A stretch of 64,000 nt of DNA from Geobacter sp. (GTDB lineage Bacteria; Desulfobacterota; Desulfuromonadia; Geobacterales; Pseudopelobacteraceae), in NCBI GenBank assembly GCA_009885845.1, contig VFJW01000081.1, positions 1-64,000 of the forward strand. Direction: 5' to 3'. A program made the position numbers and the translations under genes. A model generated the notes under the pieces. The model worked only from the letters and a program-made list of their open reading frames with translations, did no database searches and was not told the origin of the DNA. Positions 1 to 14,268 of this stretch are shown here, piece by piece (position 1 is the first letter of the stretch; each line of letters begins with the position of its first letter).

Positions 1-107
1 CCATCAAACTGATCACCCCGATCGCAATGGATGATGGCTTGCGCTTTGCTATCCGTGAGGGTGGCCGTACTGTCGGCGCTGGTGTCGTCGCTTCAATTAT
101 TGAATAA
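1..107 (+). CDS. tuf: Elongation factor Tu, C-terminal end (partial)
   Basis: The window opens inside a gene whose last 34 complete codons read [20 protein letters not shown] and then end [15 protein letters not shown] before TAA. This is the highly conserved domain III end of EF-Tu, the GTPase that delivers aminoacyl-tRNA to the ribosome. The next genes are rpmG, tRNA-Trp, secE and nusG, the order seen after tuf in many bacteria, which supports the call. The N-terminal part lies outside the window, so nothing can be said about its start or promoter. Confidence 0.95.
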   Translation, partial: IKLITPIAMDDGLRFAIREGGRTVGAGVVASIIE

Positions 108-181
108 ATCCATATAAATAAACGGATGCCGGCAAGACAGCCATCCGTGTCTGCTGAATACATACAAAAGGAAGCATATTT

Positions 182-331
182 ATGAGAGACATCATCACAC
201 TTGGTTGCACAGAGTGCAAACAGAGAAACTACACGACAACAAAAAACAAAAGAACGACTCCAGCAAAACTTGAATTCAGCAAGTTTTGCCGGTTTTGTCG
301 CAAGCATACTCCTCACAAGGAAACCAAGTAG
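182..331 (+). CDS. rpmG: 50S ribosomal protein L33
   Basis: A 49-residue protein starting [20 protein letters not shown]. It has two CxxC pairs (C9/C12 and C36/C39), the zinc-binding form of L33, a small basic protein of the large ribosomal subunit. The length fits the family exactly. The start ATG follows a purine-rich stretch (AAAGGAAG) about 7 bases upstream. It lies between tuf and tRNA-Trp, its usual place in this operon. Confidence 0.95.
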   Translation: MRDIITLGCTECKQRNYTTTKNKRTTPAKLEFSKFCRFCRKHTPHKETK

Positions 332-356
332 GCTCAATCGATTGTTGCAGGGATAC

Positions 357-433
357 AGGCCAGTAGCTCTAACTGGTAGAGCGCCGGTCTCCAAAACCGG
401 ATGTTGGGGGTTCGAATCCCTCCTGGCCTGCCA
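357..433 (+). tRNA. tRNA-Trp (CCA)
   Basis: A full cloverleaf can be drawn: acceptor stem AGGCCAG pairs with CTGGCCT, the anticodon stem CCGGT/ACCGG encloses the loop CTCCAAA with anticodon CCA, and the T loop is TTCGAAT. The encoded CCA end is 431-433. A tRNA-Trp between rpmG and secE is a common arrangement, presumably cotranscribed and processed from the operon. Confidence 0.97.
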
Positions 434-512
434 CAATTTAATCTTTTTCATTTTTCAGAAAATGGATAGAGAACCATCAGCGATTCACAGTTAAGCTGTC
501 AGGAGTTTTAGC

Positions 513-695
513 GTGCAAAAAATCACCGCTTTTTTTGAGTCCGTAAAGCTTGAGCTTGAAAAGGTCACGTGGCCTACACGCAAAGAGACAATTGCAACGA
601 CAGGTGTTGTTGTTGTAATTGTAGTGCTGATTTCATTCTATCTTGGTGCATGTGATCTTGTGTTGGCCAAGCTGTTGCGTCTGATACTAGGATAA
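513..695 (+). CDS. secE: Preprotein translocase subunit SecE
   Basis: A 60-residue protein with GTG start, preceded by AGGAG. It has the short cytoplasmic amphipathic helix with the SecE signature (LEKVTWPTRKE, residues 16-26) and one C-terminal membrane segment (about residues 32-56). SecE clamps the two halves of SecY in the SecYEG channel. The single-helix form of about 60 residues is the usual non-enteric type. It lies directly before nusG. Confidence 0.96.
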   Translation: MQKITAFFESVKLELEKVTWPTRKETIATTGVVVVIVVLISFYLGACDLVLAKLLRLILG

Positions 696-706
696 AGGGT
701 CCAGAT

Positions 707-1234
707 ATGTCCATGAAATGGTATGGAGTACATACATATTCAAGTTTTGAGAACAAAGTACGCCTGAATCTACTTGAAAGCATCAAGAACGAGGGCATGG
801 AGAGTTTCTTTGAAGAAATTCTTATACCGTGCGAAACCGTTGTTGAGCTTAAAAAAGGTGAGAAGAAAACCTCCTCACGAAAGTTTTTTCCGGGCTACAT
901 TCTGGTTAAAATGGAACTGACCGATGAGACATGGCATCTTGTGAAAGAAACTGCCAAAGTTACGGGGTTTGTTGGTGGCAACACCCCCTTCCCTATCGCA
1001 GATGAAGAAGTTGATAAAATAACCCGCCGCATGGAAGAGGGTGCAGAAAAGCCCCGTCCCAAGGTTTTATTTGAGGTTGGAGAAACTGTGCGTGTTGTCG
1101 ACGGACCCTTTCTTAATTTTTCAGGAGTTGTTGAAGATGTTAAGCCAGACAAGGGCAAGCTTCGTGTAACTGTTACTATTTTTGGTCGTGCAACACCTGT
1201 TGAGCTTGAATTCATGCAGGTAGAAAAGAACTAG
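707..1234 (+). CDS. nusG: Transcription termination/antitermination protein NusG
   Basis: A 175-residue protein with an N-terminal NGN domain (starts [19 protein letters not shown]) and a C-terminal KOW domain ([18 protein letters not shown], about residues 127-144). NusG binds the RNA polymerase clamp, aids processivity and Rho action, and couples to ribosomal protein S10. The ATG at 707 is used; an ATG two codons later is an equally possible start. It lies 11 bases after secE and ahead of rplK. Confidence 0.97.
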   Translation: MSMKWYGVHTYSSFENKVRLNLLESIKNEGMESFFEEILIPCETVVELKKGEKKTSSRKFFPGYILVKMELTDETWHLVKETAKVTGFVGGNTPFPIADEEVDKITRRMEEGAEKPRPKVLFEVGETVRVVDGPFLNFSGVVEDVKPDKGKLRVTVTIFGRATPVELEFMQVEKN

Positions 1235-1301
1235 CTAATTACTCATTCAGTCATTTATTTCAGGATAACAGGCACACGCTGTCTTATAAAGGAGCACATT
1301 T

Positions 1302-1724
1302 ATGGCTAAGAAAATAACCGGATACATCAAATTACAGGTACCAGCAGGCAAAGCTAATCCTTCGCCTCCAATCGGACCCGCCCTCGGTCAGCATGGCGTC
1401 AATATCATGGAATTCTGCAAAGCATTTAATGCGAAAACACAAGCCGATGAGGGCACTATTACACCTGTTGTAATTACGGTATATGCCGACAGATCATTCA
1501 CTTTCATTACCAAGACGCCCCCAGCGCCTGTTTTGATTAAGAAGGCTCTTGATCTTAAGAGCGGATCTCCGATACCAAACAAGACTAAAGTCGGCAAACT
1601 TACGAAAGCTCAAGTTGAGGAGATCGCCAAAAAGAAAATGCCTGATCTCAACGCTGCTTCGCTCGAAGCTGCAATGAGAACCATTGAAGGTACTGCCCGT
1701 TCAATGGGCGTTGACATCGCCTAA
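1302..1724 (+). CDS. rplK: 50S ribosomal protein L11
   Basis: A 140-residue protein, the standard length for L11. It has the N-terminal motif [20 protein letters not shown] and a C-terminal rRNA-binding part ending [12 protein letters not shown]11 forms the GTPase-associated center with 23S rRNA and L10/L12. A strong ribosome site (AAAGGAG) precedes the ATG. It is the first gene of the L11-L1 pair. Confidence 0.98.
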   Translation: MAKKITGYIKLQVPAGKANPSPPIGPALGQHGVNIMEFCKAFNAKTQADEGTITPVVITVYADRSFTFITKTPPAPVLIKKALDLKSGSPIPNKTKVGKLTKAQVEEIAKKKMPDLNAASLEAAMRTIEGTARSMGVDIA

Positions 1725-1768
1725 CCGGCACACGAGATATTAATCAAGATTCCTAGAGAGGTTGTACC

Positions 1769-2470
1769 ATGTCAAAAAGCGCAAAGAAGCATTCTGAGGC
1801 AATGTCTAAAATTGACAGGAACAAGGTGTATCAACTTGGAACTGCCGTTGATGTTGTAAAACAGACAGCGTATGCAAAATTCGATGAGACTGTCGATGTC
1901 GCCGTTAAATTAGGTGTTGATCCTCGGCACGCTGACCAAATGGTTCGTGGAGCTGTTGTTCTACCTAACGGACTCGGTAAAGACGTCCGCGTTCTTGTTT
2001 TTGCAAAAGGCGAAAAAGAGAAAGAAGCCCTTGATGCCGGCGCAGATTTTGTCGGGTCTGATGATCTTGTTGCCAAAATTCAAGGTGGCTGGTTTGATTT
2101 TGATACAGCCATTGCGACTCCTGACATGATGGGTGTCGTCGGTAAAATCGGCAAGTTGCTCGGCCCTCGCGGACTCATGCCGAATCCGAAGGTAGGAACC
2201 GTAACCTTTGAAGTTGGCAGGGCAGTTAAGGAATCAAAAGCGGGTAAAGTCGAATTCCGTGTCGAAAAAGCCGGCATTATTCATGCCCCGGTAGGTAAAG
2301 TTTCTTTTGATGCTGAGATGCTCAAAGGTAATTTACTCGCACTTGTAGAAGCGCTTATCAAGGCAAAACCATCTGCTGCAAAAGGCACATACATCAAGAA
2401 GATTTCTCTCTCATCTACCATGGGAGCTGGTATTAATCTTGATGTCAGTGATGTAACGGCACAGATATAG
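1769..2470 (+). CDS. rplA: 50S ribosomal protein L1
   Basis: A 233-residue protein of family length. The L1 signature is visible as [16 protein letters not shown] (about residues 131-146). L1 binds the mobile stalk of 23S rRNA and in many bacteria also represses its own operon by binding the L11 mRNA leader. It sits 44 bases after rplK with an AGAGAGG ribosome site. The L10 leader follows its stop. Confidence 0.98.
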   Translation: MSKSAKKHSEAMSKIDRNKVYQLGTAVDVVKQTAYAKFDETVDVAVKLGVDPRHADQMVRGAVVLPNGLGKDVRVLVFAKGEKEKEALDAGADFVGSDDLVAKIQGGWFDFDTAIATPDMMGVVGKIGKLLGPRGLMPNPKVGTVTFEVGRAVKESKAGKVEFRVEKAGIIHAPVGKVSFDAEMLKGNLLALVEALIKAKPSAAKGTYIKKISLSSTMGAGINLDVSDVTAQI

Positions 2471-2483
2471 TCTTTATAGTTTA

Positions 2484-2620
2484 GCCAAAGTCAAAGACAG
2501 CAGGCGCGTTATTGCGCTTAATCCAGACATTGGACCTGCCGAGACTTGGGTACCGCAAATATTTTTGCGTTCCTGACTTTGGCGGGGCCCTGCCCCATAT
2601 ACCAAAAGAAAGGAGGAAGT
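2484..2620 (+). promoter_or_regulatory. L10 leader RNA (autoregulatory mRNA leader before rplJ)
   Basis: The 153-base gap between rplA and rplJ folds as an L10 leader. A closing stem GCCAAAGTCA (2484-2493) pairs perfectly with TGACTTTGGC (2574-2583). Inside it are CAGG...CCTG and CGCAAA/TTTGCG stems. A GC-rich segment and the AAAGGAGG ribosome site of rplJ follow. In known leaders the L10-(L12)4 complex binds this structure and represses rplJL translation. The pairing is seen; the control is inferred from the family. Confidence 0.8.
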
Positions 2621-2623
2621 CGC

Positions 2624-3148
2624 TTGAACAAAAATAACAAACAGGAACTCGTAACCGAGATGCATGAGCGACTGACACGCGCCAAGGCGGTTTTTCTTGC
2701 AGATTTTCGCGGGATGAACGTAGGGCAGGCCACAACGCTCCGAAATGAGCTGCGTGCTGCGTCAGTCGAGTACAAAGTATTTAAAAATACTTTGTTTGAC
2801 CTGGCTGCAAAAGGCACTGACATTGAGTGCATCAGCCCGTTTCTTACCGGTCCGACCGCTGTAGCAATCAGCTATGACGATCCGGCACAAGCTGCAAAAG
2901 TACTGTACAAATTCGCAAAAGATCCGCTTGGCAAGTTTGTACTTAAAGCCGGTGTACTCAGTGGCAAAGTGCTTGACGCAAAGCAGATCCAGGCTTTAGC
3001 TGACCTACCCTCGCGGGAGGTTCTCATCGCCAAGATGCTCGGATCCATGCAGGCACCTGCAACCAACTTTGTTGGTGTACTTGCCGCTCTGCCCGGCTCG
3101 CTTGTCCGTGTTCTGGATGCTATCCGTGTCCAGAAATCTGTAAACTAA
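2624..3148 (+). CDS. rplJ: 50S ribosomal protein L10
   Basis: Start chosen at TTG 2624 because a strong ribosome site (AAGGAGG) lies just upstream and the protein then begins [17 protein letters not shown] at 174 residues, the family length. An in-frame ATG further upstream lies inside the leader structure and gives an implausible N-terminus. L10 anchors L7/L12 dimers to 23S rRNA. The N-terminal domain and the C-terminal L12-binding helix ([17 protein letters not shown]) are visible. Confidence 0.96.
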   Translation: MNKNNKQELVTEMHERLTRAKAVFLADFRGMNVGQATTLRNELRAASVEYKVFKNTLFDLAAKGTDIECISPFLTGPTAVAISYDDPAQAAKVLYKFAKDPLGKFVLKAGVLSGKVLDAKQIQALADLPSREVLIAKMLGSMQAPATNFVGVLAALPGSLVRVLDAIRVQKSVN

Positions 3149-3195
3149 CCACGTAGTTCATTCTATATTAAAAAAATATCCGGAGGATTTACCAA

Positions 3196-3570
3196 ATGGC
3201 TATCACTAAAGAAGACGTAATCAGTTTTATCGAAAAAATGACTGTTCTTGACCTTGCTGAGCTTGTGAAGGAACTGGAAGAAAAATTCGGCGTTTCTGCT
3301 GCTGCCCCTGTTGCAGTTGCTGCCGGTCCTGCTGCTGTTGTTGAAGTAGCTGAAGAGCAGACCGAGTTTGATGTCCTTCTGAAAGCATGTGGCGCAAATA
3401 AAATCAACGTTATCAAGGTTGTTCGTGCGCTGACAAGCCTCGGCCTGAAAGAAGCAAAAGATGTCGTAGACGGCGCACCAAGCACTGTAAAAACCGGAGT
3501 TTCTAAAGCAGAAGCTGACGATGCACTTAAGCAGCTTTTAGAAGCTGGTGCTGAAGCATCTATCAAATAG
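3196..3570 (+). CDS. rplL: 50S ribosomal protein L7/L12
   Basis: A 124-residue acidic protein with an N-terminal dimerisation domain, an Ala/Val-rich hinge (about residues 35-52) and the C-terminal factor-binding domain ([22 protein letters not shown], split here at the usual helix; ends AGAEASIK). It forms the multimeric stalk that recruits EF-Tu and EF-G. A CGGAGG ribosome site precedes the ATG. It lies 47 bases after rplJ. Confidence 0.98.
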   Translation: MAITKEDVISFIEKMTVLDLAELVKELEEKFGVSAAAPVAVAAGPAAVVEVAEEQTEFDVLLKACGANKINVIKVVRALTSLGLKEAKDVVDGAPSTVKTGVSKAEADDALKQLLEAGAEASIK

Positions 3571-3595
3571 CACTCAGAATTGTTGTCATTATGAG

Positions 3596-3624
3596 AGCCA
3601 AGGTCGCCCGGAGCGGCCTTGGCT
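3596..3624 (+). terminator. Hairpin between rplL and rpoB (probable attenuator)
   Basis: An 11-bp stem, AGCCAAGGTCG against CGGCCTTGGCT with one G-T pair, encloses a 7-base loop. No long T run follows (TGTGCTGTTT), so it is not a full intrinsic terminator. Its place between the ribosomal and polymerase genes matches the partial attenuator or RNA-processing site known in other bacteria. Function is inferred from position. Confidence 0.5.
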
Positions 3625-3724
3625 TGTGCTGTTTCGGCATGTTTTAGTTGCCATATACTTCTGATATTCCAGCACGTTTTATATAAATCTGGATCCAGTT
3701 ACGATACCCGCCAAAGGAGAAGCC

Positions 3725-6700
3725 ATGGCTTATTCTATCGCCAATAATCACCTCTTGCGTAAAAACTTTGCCAAGATAAAGAACATAATTGAAATCCCAA
3801 ATCTGATTGACATACAAAAAGATTCTTATCGGCGTTTTCTCCAACAGGAAATGTCCGCTGAATCACGCTTGAATACAGGGCTTGAAGCCGTATTCAGGAG
3901 TGTGTTTCCGATTAAGGATTTCAGCGAAAGCGCTTCTCTCGAGTATGTATCATACTCGCTTAATAAACCCAAATATGATGTTGATGAATGTCATCAGCGC
4001 GGCATGACGTATGCTGCACCGATGAAGGTTAAAGTACGTCTTGTAATCTGGGATGCCGGCAAAGATTCAACCGTCAAGGCAATCAAGGATATCAAGGAGC
4101 AAGAGGTCTACTTTGGTGAAATCCCACTGATGACCGATAATGGGACTTTTATCATCAATGGCACCGAAAGGGTAATTGTAAGCCAACTGCACCGTTCTCC
4201 TGGCGTATTTTTCGACCACGACAAAGGTAAGACTCACTCAAGCGGCAAGGTGCTCTACTCCGCTCGCGTAATACCTTATCGCGGTTCATGGCTGGATTTT
4301 GAATTTGATCATAAAGACATCCTGTTCGTTCGTATTGACCGTCGGAGAAAGATGCCGGCTACTGTTCTACTCAAGGCCTTGGGTTATTCAGTCGAGCAGC
4401 TTCTTAACTACTATTACAAAAGTGAAGAGATTTTTATCGGATCTGATTCTATTTCCAAAAGTGTTGAGCCTGAACTCCTGACACTTCAAAAGACAATTAT
4501 TGACGTAACTGATCCAATTAATGGTGAAGTTCTTGTCAAAGCTAACCGGAAATATACAAAATCTTCAATTAAGAAAATGCAAGAGCGTGGCATTAAGTCT
4601 GTTCCTGCTACTGTTGAAGAGATTCTTGGCCGTTACGCATCATCTGACGTAATTGATCCATCAACTGGCGAAATTATCGTTGAATGTAATGATGAAATTA
4701 CGCTTGATCGCTTTAATGACATCAAGGCACGAGGCGTAACCAGCTTTAAAGCACTGTATATTGACAACCTGCATATTACTTCGTCATTCCGCGACACGTT
4801 GCTGATCGATAAAATCAGCTCAAGCGATGAAGGTCTGATTGAAATTTACCGACGCCTCCGACCGGGAGATCCACCAACTCTGAAAAGTTCATTGGCTCTC
4901 TTTGACAACCTCTTTTTTAACCCCGAGCGGTACGATCTTTCTGCGGTTGGCCGACTTAAACTGAACTATAAGCTTGGCCTTAAGGTGTGGCAGGACTGCC
5001 TGGTTTTGAACGCTCCGTGCATGTTGAGCATTGAAGATGTTGCCAGCTTTGAATCTCTCGTTGCACGGCTAACAGACTCAAAAGATGCTTTTTCACAGTA
5101 TCTTTTAATGAGACTTCCATCTGATATTGCCAAATCCCTTAAAAAGGTAGAGCCGGGGACATCTATATCCGACAAACTCAGAGATCAATTATTGCAAGAA
5201 CTTAACAATATCATTCGAGATAATGACTTTTTCCAGAAAGATCTGTTTGCGCCGTTCGGACTCTCAAAAGCAACTTTAAAACTTTCAGAGGCGATTGAAC
5301 ATGGTGGTTTTGACGAGAATCGCCGACAGATCGAAATGTTGCGAAGAAACAGGATGGTTTTTGAAGACCTGCTTCATACTGATATAAAAATTGCCGTCAA
5401 AAATGACATTCTTGAAATTGTACGTTATCTCATTGAACTTAAAAACGGGCGTGGAGCTATCGATGACATCGATCATCTCGGAAATCGTCGCGTTCGTGCC
5501 GTTGGTGAACTGCTGGAGAATCAATACCGCATCGGGCTTGTCCGCATGGAGCGAGCCATCAAGGAGCGGATGAGTCTTCAGGAGGTTGAAAACCTCATGC
5601 CTCATGATCTGATTAATTCCAAACCGGTTTCCGCAGTAGTAAAGGAATTCTTTGGTTCATCGCAATTATCCCAGTTTATGGATCAGACCAACCCGCTTTC
5701 CGAAGTTACTCATAAACGCCGGCTCTCGGCTCTGGGACCAGGCGGTCTGACCCGTGAACGCGCAGGATTTGAAGTTCGCGACGTACACCCTACTCACTAT
5801 GGACGAGTCTGCCCGATCGAAACACCAGAGGGCCCGAACATCGGTCTGATAGCTTCTTTGTCGACGTATGCCCGGATCAATAATCATGGTTTTGTGGAAA
5901 CACCCTACCGTATCGTCCAGGAAGGCAAAGTAACCAATGAGGTCCGCTTTTTCTCTGCGCTAGAGGAAGAGGGGCATGCAATTGCTCAGGCAAATGCCGA
6001 GGTCGATGCTGATGGACGTTTCGTCAACGATTATAACTCTGCACGTAAAAGCGGTGAATTCATTCTTGTCCATCGTGATGAGATCGCCTTGATGGACGTT
6101 GCCCCGATCCAGTTGGTATCGGTTGCTGCTGCCCTGATTCCATTTTTGGAAAACGATGACGCCAACCGTGCCCTGATGGGTTCAAACATGCAGCGTCAGG
6201 CTGTTCCTTTGCTGCGTGCCGACTCTCCTTTAGTCGGAACAGGCATGGAACGCATTGTTGCACGCGATTCCGGTGTTTCAATAATTGCCCGTCATAATGG
6301 CGAAGTGGAATCAGTTGATGCCGCTCGAATAGTCGTTAAGATTGATGAAAATGAGATCGATGAAAATGGTACCGGTGTTGACATCTATAACTTGATAAAA
6401 TTCGCCCGTTCTAACCAGAATACCTGCATTAACAACAAGCCGGTTGTAAAAGTAGGCGACAAAGTTAAGCGCGGTGCGGTCATCGCAGATGGTCCATCAA
6501 CCGACATGGGTGAACTTGCCCTTGGGCAGAACATCGTCGTAGCCTTCATGCCGTGGGGCGGATACAACTACGAGGATTCAATTCTCATCTCTGAAAAACT
6601 TATTAAGGATGACCGTTACACTTCCATTCACATTGAAGAATTCGAATGCGTAGCCCGCGATACCAAACTTGGCAAGGAAGAAATAACTTCAGATATTCCA

Positions 6701-8227
6701 AATCTTGGAGAGGAAACGCTTAAAGATCTCGATGAATCTGGAATCATTCGCATTGGCGCTGAAGTAAAGCCGGGTGACATTCTCGTCGGCAAAATTACAC
6801 CGAAAGGGGAGACTCAGCTCTCTCCAGAGGAAAAACTTCTTCGGGCTATTTTCGGCGAAAAAGCCGGTGACGTACGCGATACTTCACTCACGGTCCCTCC
6901 AGGAGTTGAAGGAACCGTCATAGGAGCGAAAATCTTCTCCCGCAAGGGGAATGACAAGGATTCCCGCACTGAACTGATCGAGAAAGCTGAAGAGGACAAA
7001 CTGCGTAAAGATGAACAGGATGAGATCAGAATCATTCGAGACTCAGCTATCGGCAAACTGAAGAGGCTATTGATCGGCAAAACCCTGGCGGTCAAGCTTG
7101 ACGATAGCAAAGGCAATCTTGTCCTTGCCAAAGGAAAACAGATCACTGAAGAAGCACTTCAGAAACTCGCAAATTCATGCTGGAGTACCATCTCGGTAAG
7201 CGATGACAGTGAAACTGATGACAAAGTCCATCAGATACTTGAAACACTTAACCGCCAGATTGATCTTATTCACAACGTTTTTGAGGATAAAATTCAAAAA
7301 CTGAAGCGTGGGGACGATCTGCCTCCAGGCGTAATCAAGATGGTGAAAGTATATATTTCTATTAAGCGTAAACTGCAGGTTGGAGACAAGATGGCCGGAC
7401 GCCACGGCAATAAAGGTGTTGTCTCCCGAATTTTACCTGAAGAAGATATGCCGTATATGGAAGATGGACGTCCGGTTGAGATTGTTCTTAATCCGCTTGG
7501 AGTCCCGTCACGTATGAACGTCGGCCAGATTTTGGAGACACATTTGGGGTGGGCTGCAAAAGGTATCGGCTGGAAAATCGAGGACATGCTTGAAAAACAG
7601 ACGTCTGAAGAGAACCTGAAGCTGTATCTGAAAGATGTCTATGGAGACGATGAAGTTGGCGCATTTATTGACAGCCTCGATCGTACGGAGTTGTTCAAGG
7701 TTGCTCACCGACTGCAACGCGGCGTAGCCATGGCTTCCCCTGTTTTCGAAGGAGCAAGCGAAACACAGATCAAGGCCATGCTCGGAAAAGCTAATTTACA
7801 CTCTTCCGGTCAAGTCACTCTGTTTGACGGTCGAACAGGCGAACCATTTGACAACAAAGTTACCGTCGGAGTTATGTACGTACTTAAACTCCATCATCTT
7901 GTTGATGACAAGATTCATGCCCGATCAATCGGACCATACAGTCTTGTAACCCAGCAGCCGCTCGGCGGTAAGGCCCAGTTCGGTGGTCAGCGACTCGGGG
8001 AGATGGAAGTCTGGGCCATGGAAGCATATGGTGCGGCTCATGCCCTTCAGGAATTTCTGACCGTTAAGTCGGATGATGTTTCCGGACGTACCCGCATGTA
8101 TGAAGCGATCGTCAAGGGAAAACATACTCTGGAGCCCGGACTGCCCGAATCATTCAACGTTCTTATCAAGGAACTACAGTCCCTCTGCCTGGATGTTGAT
8201 CTGCTCGAAGGCGAAGAAGAACAATAA
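3725..8227 (+). CDS. rpoB: RNA polymerase subunit beta, with extra internal domain
   Basis: A 1500-residue beta subunit, the catalytic partner of beta-prime. The rifampicin region ([22 protein letters not shown], about 643-664), DIDHLGNRR and the C-terminal [20 protein letters not shown] are intact. Enteric and Geobacter subunits are about 1340-1370 residues. The excess lies in one block, about residues 420-559, between [13 protein letters not shown] and [18 protein letters not shown], where roughly ten residues are usual. The block is mostly predicted helical and charged (for example [18 protein letters not shown]). Reading frame and codon use continue without a break, so this is an insertion domain rather than an error. 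The ATG follows CAAAGGAG. rpoC follows after 64 bases. Confidence 0.97.
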   Translation: MAYSIANNHLLRKNFAKIKNIIEIPNLIDIQKDSYRRFLQQEMSAESRLNTGLEAVFRSVFPIKDFSESASLEYVSYSLNKPKYDVDECHQRGMTYAAPMKVKVRLVIWDAGKDSTVKAIKDIKEQEVYFGEIPLMTDNGTFIINGTERVIVSQLHRSPGVFFDHDKGKTHSSGKVLYSARVIPYRGSWLDFEFDHKDILFVRIDRRRKMPATVLLKALGYSVEQLLNYYYKSEEIFIGSDSISKSVEPELLTLQKTIIDVTDPINGEVLVKANRKYTKSSIKKMQERGIKSVPATVEEILGRYASSDVIDPSTGEIIVECNDEITLDRFNDIKARGVTSFKALYIDNLHITSSFRDTLLIDKISSSDEGLIEIYRRLRPGDPPTLKSSLALFDNLFFNPERYDLSAVGRLKLNYKLGLKVWQDCLVLNAPCMLSIEDVASFESLVARLTDSKDAFSQYLLMRLPSDIAKSLKKVEPGTSISDKLRDQLLQELNNIIRDNDFFQKDLFAPFGLSKATLKLSEAIEHGGFDENRRQIEMLRRNRMVFEDLLHTDIKIAVKNDILEIVRYLIELKNGRGAIDDIDHLGNRRVRAVGELLENQYRIGLVRMERAIKERMSLQEVENLMPHDLINSKPVSAVVKEFFGSSQLSQFMDQTNPLSEVTHKRRLSALGPGGLTRERAGFEVRDVHPTHYGRVCPIETPEGPNIGLIASLSTYARINNHGFVETPYRIVQEGKVTNEVRFFSALEEEGHAIAQANAEVDADGRFVNDYNSARKSGEFILVHRDEIALMDVAPIQLVSVAAALIPFLENDDANRALMGSNMQRQAVPLLRADSPLVGTGMERIVARDSGVSIIARHNGEVESVDAARIVVKIDENEIDENGTGVDIYNLIKFARSNQNTCINNKPVVKVGDKVKRGAVIADGPSTDMGELALGQNIVVAFMPWGGYNYEDSILISEKLIKDDRYTSIHIEEFECVARDTKLGKEEITSDIPNLGEETLKDLDESGIIRIGAEVKPGDILVGKITPKGETQLSPEEKLLRAIFGEKAGDVRDTSLTVPPGVEGTVIGAKIFSRKGNDKDSRTELIEKAEEDKLRKDEQDEIRIIRDSAIGKLKRLLIGKTLAVKLDDSKGNLVLAKGKQITEEALQKLANSCWSTISVSDDSETDDKVHQILETLNRQIDLIHNVFEDKIQKLKRGDDLPPGVIKMVKVYISIKRKLQVGDKMAGRHGNKGVVSRILPEEDMPYMEDGRPVEIVLNPLGVPSRMNVGQILETHLGWAAKGIGWKIEDMLEKQTSEENLKLYLKDVYGDDEVGAFIDSLDRTELFKVAHRLQRGVAMASPVFEGASETQIKAMLGKANLHSSGQVTLFDGRTGEPFDNKVTVGVMYVLKLHHLVDDKIHARSIGPYSLVTQQPLGGKAQFGGQRLGEMEVWAMEAYGAAHALQEFLTVKSDDVSGRTRMYEAIVKGKHTLEPGLPESFNVLIKELQSLCLDVDLLEGEEEQ

Positions 8228-8291
8228 AGATTTCCTGGCCGAATACTGTATCAATCAGGCATGCGGCTTCAGACTAACGGAGGAAAGCATC

Positions 8292-12488
<4,197 letters not shown>

Positions 12489-12513
12489 GTTGCGTTTCAG
12501 CAGCTTTACATAA

Positions 12514-12557
12514 AATAACGGCCGGGGAGTTATATCTCCCGGCCGTTATTTATTATT
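12514..12557 (+). terminator. Intrinsic terminator of the rpoBC operon
   Basis: A long stem, AATAACGGCCGGGGAG with CTCCCGGCCGTTATT and one bulged G, loop TTATAT, followed by TATTATT. The symmetric A/T flanks mean it could also end the convergent msrA transcript. Confidence 0.85.
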
Positions 12558-12598
12558 ACGTTTCAGATTTTAAGCACGGACTTGCTTGCTCCGCATAA

Positions 12599-13069
12599 TT
12601 AGAAACCACACCCGCCACCATTTTTTTGATGATATTTCTGATGATATGCTTCTGCCTCCCAGAAAACAGCTGCCGGTTCGATTTGAGTCGCAATCTCACG
12701 TTGAAACATGTGCCTGTTTTCTAAATCATTCCGGGAATCAACAGCAGCCTTATGCTGCTCCTCCGAATAATAATATATCGCTGAACGGTATTGTTCGCCG
12801 TAATCAGGCCCCTGTCTGTTTATCTGGGTCGGATCATGGCACTCCCAAAACACCGTGAGAAGGTCATAATAGCTGATCTGAACTGATTCAAAGGTGACTT
12901 CTACCGCTTCAGCATGACCGGTATTGTAATGACACACATCATGATATGTCGGGCTGTCCGTATGTCCTCCACAATAACCTACACGGGTTGCAACAACCCC
13001 GGGAACAGACGAGAAGACATCTTCTACTCCCCAAAAACAGCCTGCTGCAAAAACAGCAACCTCGAGCAT
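12599..13069 (-). CDS. msrA: Peptide methionine sulfoxide reductase MsrA
   Basis: A 156-residue enzyme that reduces methionine-S-sulfoxide in proteins and free Met. The catalytic motif GCFWG lies at residues 10-14 with C11 the nucleophile. VGYCGGHTDSPTYHDVC and GHAEAVEV are family motifs, and the C-terminal GGGCGF supplies a possible recycling cysteine. Start at 13069 follows GGAGGGAGAAC, which beats the upstream in-frame ATG. It is transcribed from its own or the yebC promoter; a hairpin separates the two. Confidence 0.96.
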   Translation of the reverse strand: MLEVAVFAAGCFWGVEDVFSSVPGVVATRVGYCGGHTDSPTYHDVCHYNTGHAEAVEVTFESVQISYYDLLTVFWECHDPTQINRQGPDYGEQYRSAIYYYSEEQHKAAVDSRNDLENRHMFQREIATQIEPAAVFWEAEAYHQKYHQKNGGGCGF

Positions 13070-13084
13070 GTTCTCCCTCCGAAA

Positions 13085-13106
13085 ACAAAAAGGGCCCAAA
13101 GGGCCC
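13085..13106 (-). terminator. Intrinsic terminator after the yebC-type gene
   Basis: On the minus strand GGGCCC-TTT-GGGCCC is followed by TTTTTGTTTT. The stem is short but GC-only, with a clear U tract, 9 bases after the YebC stop codon. Confidence 0.75.
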
Positions 13107-13115
13107 GGTTTGAAT

Positions 13116-13859
13116 CTACATCAGTTTTTCCATCTCTTCTTCGGAGATATCAAAGTTGGAATAAACGTTTTGAACATCATCGTTGTCTTCCAGTTTATCC
13201 ATTAATTTAAGCATACTCTCGGCCTGTTTCCCTTCCAGCTTGACTTGAGTCTGGGGGATCATAGTAACCTCAGCATTTGTATGCTTAAACCCCTTCGCGG
13301 ACAATGCTTCACGAACCTCAATAAATGAGGCAGGTTCAGACGTGACTTCAAAACAATCATCCTGTTCGACAACATCCTCAGCACCAGCTTCAAGTGCAGC
13401 CTCAAAAAGTTGATCAAAATCAACTGACTTGTCATACCCGATCAGTCCTTTTTTGCTGAATATCCAGGAGACACAGCCCGCCTCTCCCATATTACCGTTG
13501 CTCTTTGAAAAGATACTACGGATATCTGAAACAGATCTGTTACGGTTATCTGTCAAGACTTCGACCAGCACAGCTGAACCGCCAGGACCATAGCCTTCGT
13601 ACACGATCTCCTCGTAGATAACCCCTTCCATACCTCCGGCACCCTTCTTGATGGCCCGCTCAATGTTGTCTTTCGGCATGTTTTCAGCTTTGGCCTTATC
13701 AACAGCAGTACGCAACCGGGGATTCGCAGCAGGATCAGCTCCACCCAACTTTGCCGCAACAGATATTTCCTTAATAAACTTGGTAAACAGCTTGCCACGC
13801 TTTGCATCAGCTGCACCTTTTTTATGTTTGATAGTACTCCACTTATTATGTCCCGACAT
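13116..13859 (-). CDS. YebC/PmpR family protein (translation or transcription regulator)
   Basis: A 247-residue protein starting [20 protein letters not shown] at 13859, with AAAGGAG upstream. This is the TACO1/YebC family. Members have been described as DNA-binding regulators and as ribosome-associated factors that relieve stalling at proline stretches; the sequence does not decide between these. Three-domain length is normal. In many bacteria this gene is next to ruvC-ruvA-ruvB, but here ruvCA are 20 kb away. Confidence 0.93.
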   Translation of the reverse strand: MSGHNKWSTIKHKKGAADAKRGKLFTKFIKEISVAAKLGGADPAANPRLRTAVDKAKAENMPKDNIERAIKKGAGGMEGVIYEEIVYEGYGPGGSAVLVEVLTDNRNRSVSDIRSIFSKSNGNMGEAGCVSWIFSKKGLIGYDKSVDFDQLFEAALEAGAEDVVEQDDCFEVTSEPASFIEVREALSAKGFKHTNAEVTMIPQTQVKLEGKQAESMLKLMDKLEDNDDVQNVYSNFDISEEEMEKLM

Positions 13860-14042
13860 TGATGAAACTCCTTTGGGCAAGCATATTATATCTGCATATT
13901 TTACCTAAAAAATTAGCAATATTAGCATGTAAGGCCATATCTGTCCAGTTTGAAGTTGCGGGATACCATCTGCTGTCAAATCACAGCCACGAAATATTGC
14001 AATTACTTCCTATCGATTAAATTCAAGATTCTAAAATAGAGG

Positions 14043-14072
14043 TTGACAGTATAGTAAAATATTCGCTATATA
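14043..14072 (+). promoter_or_regulatory. Sigma-70-type promoter of tRNA-Cys
   Basis: TTGACA (14043-14048), an 18-base spacer and TATATA (14067-14072) lie 20 bases before the mature tRNA end. Position and match make this the likely promoter. Confidence 0.7.
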
Positions 14073-14091
14073 GATTACTTAATTGATAAAT

Positions 14092-14165
14092 GGCGCGTTA
14101 TCCAAGAGGCTAGGAGCCGGTCTGCAAAACCGTTAACGTCGGTTCGAATCCGACACGCGCCTCCA
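14092..14165 (+). tRNA. tRNA-Cys (GCA)
   Basis: Acceptor GGCGCGT pairs with ACGCGCC, discriminator T, encoded CCA at 14163-14165. The anticodon loop CTGCAAA gives GCA. The U73 discriminator is the known identity base of tRNA-Cys. Confidence 0.97.
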
Positions 14166-14187
14166 ATCTAACCGAATTCTTATCCAA

Positions 14188-14242
14188 CGCATTAAATAGA
14201 AAAGGCCATGCTGACAAAGCACGGCCTTTTCTATTTAATGCG
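14188..14242. terminator. Large inverted repeat, probable bidirectional terminator
   Basis: A perfect 20-bp inverted repeat (CGCATTAAATAGAAAAGGCC and its complement) continues with four more pairs around a small loop. It contains A4 and T4 tracts on both sides of a GGCC core. It lies between tRNA-Cys and the convergent cytochrome gene, so it can stop transcripts from both sides. Confidence 0.75.
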
Positions 14243-14268
14243 GTAAAACAGTTCCAAATGAATCCGGA

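Noticed and set aside
122-148. ACGGATG/CATCCGT hairpin after tuf as a terminator
   Set aside because: Seven pairs with a 13-base loop and no T run; rpmG continues the operon.
3189-3566. 125-residue minus-strand open frame over rplL
   Set aside because: Exact antisense of a conserved ribosomal gene; Ser/Ala-rich shadow.
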